Both the position numbers and the translations under genes were made by a program. 64,000 nt of DNA from Chitinophaga oryzae (GTDB lineage: Bacteria > Bacteroidota > Bacteroidia > Chitinophagales > Chitinophagaceae). The stretch lies in assembly GCF_012516375.2 (NCBI RefSeq), contig NZ_CP051204.2:3472001-3536000 (forward strand), written 5' to 3'. Of the stretch, positions 61,378 to 64,000 are shown piece after piece. Positions within the stretch are counted from its first letter, which is position 1. Every line of letters starts with the position of its first letter. The notes under the pieces are model-generated. The model worked only from the letters and a program-made list of their open reading frames with translations. It did no database searches and had not been told where the DNA came from.

Positions 61378-62271
61378 ATGAATATTATCGTAACAGGTTC
61401 CCTTGGAAATATCAGCAGGCCATTGACACAACAACTGGCAGAGAAAGGCCATACCGTGACGGTTATCAGCAGCAACCCTGAAAAGCAGGCCGCTATTGAG
61501 GCTGTTGGGGCTGTTGCCGCTATCGGTTCCCTGAATGATACCGCCTTCCTGGAAAAAACCTTTACCGGTGCAGACGCCGTATATTGTATGACGCCGCCGA
61601 ATTATGTCTCTGCAGAACCTCCGGTTGACTATTACACCCGGATTGCGGGCAACTATGCGCAGGCGCTCGGGAAAGCCGGCGTAAAGCGGGTGGTGTACCT
61701 GAGCAGCTTCGGTGCGCACCTGGACCATGGCACCGGTGTTATCCTGGGCTCTCACCATTCGGAGAAAATACTGAATGCCGTGCCCGGACTATCCATCACG
61801 CATATACGTCCTACCAGTTTCTATTATAACCTGTATAATTTTACAGACATGATCCGTCACGCAGGCTTTATGGCCGCCTGCTACGGGGAAAACGACAAGG
61901 TGTTGTGGGTATCTCCCCTGGATATCGCGGACGCGGTGGCAGAAGAGATTGTGCGTACCGCCAGCGTGCCGGCCATCCGTTACGTTACCAGCGATGAACG
62001 CACGTGTAACGAGGTGGCGGCCGTGCTGGGGAAAGCGATAGGTAAGCCGGACCTCGCATGGCGGCTGATTCCCGGCGATGTTATGCGGGAACAGCTGGAA
62101 ACCCACGGTGTACCTGGCCCAATGGCTGCTGCGTTGGTAGAGCTGTATGACAGCCTCCACTCCGGCGCGCTGGCTGAGGACTTCTACCGGAACCCGCCGG
62201 CTACGACAGGGAAGGTGAAAATAGAAGACTTTGCCCGCGAGTTTGCGGCAGTTTTCGCAAAAAGTAATTAA
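61378..62271 (+). CDS. NmrA-like NAD(P)-binding protein
   Basis: 297 residues of the atypical short-chain dehydrogenase fold. The nucleotide-binding start is MNIIVTGSLGNISRPL, an altered GxxGxxG. VVYLSSFGAHLDHGTG and the TYxxK-like region around HHSEKI follow. NmrA/HSCARG-like proteins bind NAD(P) as redox sensors or act as quinone/azo reductases. It is divergent from the TolC operon and is followed 10 bp later by an AraC regulator, a common pairing. Confidence 0.9.
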   Translation: MNIIVTGSLGNISRPLTQQLAEKGHTVTVISSNPEKQAAIEAVGAVAAIGSLNDTAFLEKTFTGADAVYCMTPPNYVSAEPPVDYYTRIAGNYAQALGKAGVKRVVYLSSFGAHLDHGTGVILGSHHSEKILNAVPGLSITHIRPTSFYYNLYNFTDMIRHAGFMAACYGENDKVLWVSPLDIADAVAEEIVRTASVPAIRYVTSDERTCNEVAAVLGKAIGKPDLAWRLIPGDVMREQLETHGVPGPMAAALVELYDSLHSGALAEDFYRNPPATTGKVKIEDFAREFAAVFAKSN

Positions 62272-62281
62272 TTTAAACGTT

Positions 62282-63211
62282 ATGGCAGGCACACAGTTAT
62301 ACCAGCTTCCCACGATCAGCGCATTACATCAGCTCCGGAACTTACCCAGTCCGGAGCATCCGCTGATTAGTGTCATTAACTTTGAGGATATCAAACAGGG
62401 GGATTCCGGTGAATCCAGAAAGCTGGTGCAGGCGTTTTACGCCGTGGCCCTGAAAAGGAACTTCGCCGGAAAGGTGAAATACGGTCAGCAGCAATATGAC
62501 TTCGATGAAGGCACCCTGTTTTTCATGGCGCCCAACCAGGTGTTCTCCATTGAAACCGATGAAGAATATAAACATACGGGATGGCTGTTGCTGTTCCATC
62601 CCGATTTTCTCTGGAATACGCCGCTGGCGAAGAAGATACGGCAGTACGAATATTTCAGTTATGCGGTGAACGAAGCGCTGCACCTGTCTGAGAAAGAAGA
62701 AGCCACTATCTCCGGTATCATGCAGAACATTGCGCAGGAGTACCACGGCAACATGGACCATTTCAGCCACGACGTGATGATCGCCCAGCTGGAGTTATTG
62801 CTCACCTATTCGGAGCGGTACTACCACCGGCAGTTCCTGACACGTAAGATCACCAACCACCAGGTGCTGGACAGGATGGAGGCCCTGCTGGCGGACTATT
62901 GCAACAGCGGGGAGCTGCAGCGTAAAGGATTGCCAACAGTGCAGTACATCGCCGACCAGCTCAATATGTCGCCCAACTATCTCAGCGGGCTGCTGAAGGT
63001 GCAGACAGGGAAAAGCACGCAGCAGCATATCCACGATAAACTGATGGAGCAGGCAAAGGAGAAGCTGTCCACCACCCGGTTGTCGGTGAGCGAAATCGCC
63101 TATGAGCTGGGTTTTGAGCACCCGCAGTCTTTCAGCAAGCTGTTTAAAACAAAAACGAACCTTTCCCCACAGGCCTTCCGGCAGTCATTCTTCAAAAGGC
63201 CTTGCCGGTAG
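62282..63211 (+). CDS. AraC-family transcriptional regulator
   Basis: 309 residues from ATG 62282; an upstream ATG at 62231 would overlap the NmrA-like gene. The N-terminal cupin part has YDFDEGTLFFMAPNQVFSIE. The HTH domain has TVQYIADQLNMSPNYLSGLL and LSVSEIAYELGFEHPQSFSK, ending in LSPQAFRQ. It probably controls the NmrA-like gene and possibly the divergent export operon. Confidence 0.92.
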   Translation: MAGTQLYQLPTISALHQLRNLPSPEHPLISVINFEDIKQGDSGESRKLVQAFYAVALKRNFAGKVKYGQQQYDFDEGTLFFMAPNQVFSIETDEEYKHTGWLLLFHPDFLWNTPLAKKIRQYEYFSYAVNEALHLSEKEEATISGIMQNIAQEYHGNMDHFSHDVMIAQLELLLTYSERYYHRQFLTRKITNHQVLDRMEALLADYCNSGELQRKGLPTVQYIADQLNMSPNYLSGLLKVQTGKSTQQHIHDKLMEQAKEKLSTTRLSVSEIAYELGFEHPQSFSKLFKTKTNLSPQAFRQSFFKRPCR

Positions 63212-63413
63212 TGGTGATTATTGTTTCAAACAGCAGGTTTTTTTGAGGAAAAAGAAGGAGTAGGGATGATAGGAGGCGCGTAAAGGTATCCAATACTTTA
63301 CCATCTGCAGGGCGGGAAAATCCCCGGGGTAATTTCCCCGATCTTTTCCCCGTACCACTGTTAGCGGAATCTGGCATTAAATTGGCAATGAGAGCGGTAT
63401 AAACCGTATTTTT

Positions 63414-63928
63414 ATGAAGAAGCTTGCTGTGATGGCCGTTCTGCTGGCCGCTGGCATGTACTATGCACCAACAACTCAAGCCCAGGTCCGCGTAAATGTT
63501 AATCTGAACGTAGGCAGCCAGCCGCTTTGGGGGCCTGTTGGCTACGACTATGCCGAGTACTACTACCTCCCGGACGTTGATGCCTGGTACTATATCCCCG
63601 CCGGCAGTTTATTTTTTTCGACCGTGATGAAGGTGACTGGGTGTTTGCCTCCGCCTTGCCCCGGCATTATCAGTATGACCTGTACCGCGGGTACAAAGTG
63701 GTGGTCAACGAGCCAAGACCGTACCTGAATGCCGGTTACTACCGCAACCGTTATGGCAGGTACCGCGGCTGGTACGATCGCCAGGACCTGATCCGCGATT
63801 GTCACGACGACCGTTACCGCCGCTACCGGGACCATGATGACGATGACGATGATGATGACCGCCGTTGGCGCGGACGTGGCCGGGGTCGTGGACACGGTCA
63901 TGGACATGGTCACGGGGATGACGACTGA
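63414..63928 (+). pseudogene. Small exported protein broken by a frameshift in a T7 run
   Basis: Two overlapping frames encode the two halves of one protein. The first (from 63414) gives a signal peptide ending TTQAQ and a mature start VRVNVNLNVGSQPLWGPVGY up to YYIPAG. The second (in frame to 63928) continues with DEGDWVFASALP and LYRGYKVVVNEPRPY. The shift falls at the T run 63612-63618: one more T would join them as SLFFFDRDEGDWVF. The tail is a run of Asp followed by Gly-Arg and Gly-His repeats. Small proteins with this start are common in the group and function is unknown. A true mutation, slippage or sequencing error cannot be told apart here. Confidence 0.75.
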
Positions 63929-63945
63929 TCATGTTGTATCAAATA

Positions 63946-63990
63946 AAAAGAAGCTGTCTCAAAAGTAATTTGAGACAGCTTCTTTTGTTT
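63946..63990 (+). terminator. 18-bp perfect hairpin terminator
   Basis: Arm 63946-63963 pairs with 63969-63986 around loop AGTAA, followed by a T-rich run. It ends the broken exported-protein gene 17 bp after its stop codon. Confidence 0.85.
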
Positions 63991-64000
63991 TTTAGGAAAG

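Noticed and set aside
63837..63925. Asp-run and Gly-Arg/Gly-His repeats considered as a DNA repeat or CRISPR remnant
   Set aside because: The repeats are codon-level (GAT/GAC and GGN-CAT) in one reading frame, without spacers.
63946..63990. Terminal inverted repeat considered as an IS end
   Set aside because: The two arms form a single hairpin with a 5-nt loop directly after a gene, and no transposase is in the window.

Overview
The window is chromosomal DNA of a Bacteroidota bacterium, most likely a member of the Chitinophagaceae close to Chitinophaga. This rests on two SusC/SusD outer-membrane pairs (one preceded by an ECF sigma factor and a FecR-type anti-sigma factor), a type IX secretion C-terminal sorting domain, LytS/LytTR and AraC regulators typical of the phylum, several matches to the Bacteroidota -7 promoter element TAnnTTTG, and weak use of Shine-Dalgarno sites. 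No tRNA, rRNA, CRISPR array, complete insertion sequence or prophage was seen.

Layout. 1-3.6 kb: 3' part of a TPR/DUF3857/transglutaminase protein. 3.8-10.7 kb: sigma factor, FecR, SusC with STN domain, SusD. 10.8-13.4 kb: M48 metalloprotease and a coiled-coil/barrel protein on the minus strand. 13.7-14.8 kb: an AT-rich orphan nuclease related to the HsdR N-terminus. 15-20.6 kb: a respiratory locus with an SCO1-like protein, a small Cys protein, an AraC regulator, very small membrane ORFs and two multi-pass membrane proteins each ending in a cytochrome c domain, resembling the c-type branch of the cytochrome bd superfamily. 20.9-26.5 kb: GxGYxYP protein, polysaccharide lyase and a NarL-type two-component pair. 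26.7-30.5 kb: small lipoprotein, Fur-family regulator with a perfect operator, Rid-fold lipoprotein, DinB protein, DUF6463 protein and a T9SS-exported LamG-like protein. 30.8-44.5 kb: a catabolic locus for an unidentified sugar or sugar acid (AraC, TIM-barrel epimerase, enolase-superfamily dehydratase, VOC protein, 2-hydroxyacid dehydrogenase, ThuA, SGNH/propeller/HEAT/cytochrome c lipoprotein, SusC/SusD).

44.6-48.5 kb holds the most striking locus: a minus-strand operon of a lipocalin-like protein, a PqsA-like aryl-CoA ligase, a PqsD-like condensing enzyme and a PqsE-like metallo-hydrolase. These strongly resemble the Pseudomonas alkylquinolone signal enzymes, but the window has no PqsB, PqsC, PqsH or PqsR. 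The expected output, if anthranilate is the substrate, is 2-aminobenzoylacetate or 2,4-dihydroxyquinoline type compounds rather than PQS. I know of no description of such a cluster in Bacteroidota. Directly upstream on the same strand are a DUF2625 protein and an MFS transporter that could belong to it.

48.7-64 kb: DUF2625, MFS, a PepSY protein with a small partner, an outer-membrane barrel protein, a VOC protein, a LytS/LytTR pair, an intradiol-dioxygenase-like lipoprotein, a tripartite export operon (TolC, HlyD, ABC-2 permease) without an ATPase, an NmrA-type reductase with an AraC regulator, and a small exported protein broken by a frameshift in a T7 run.
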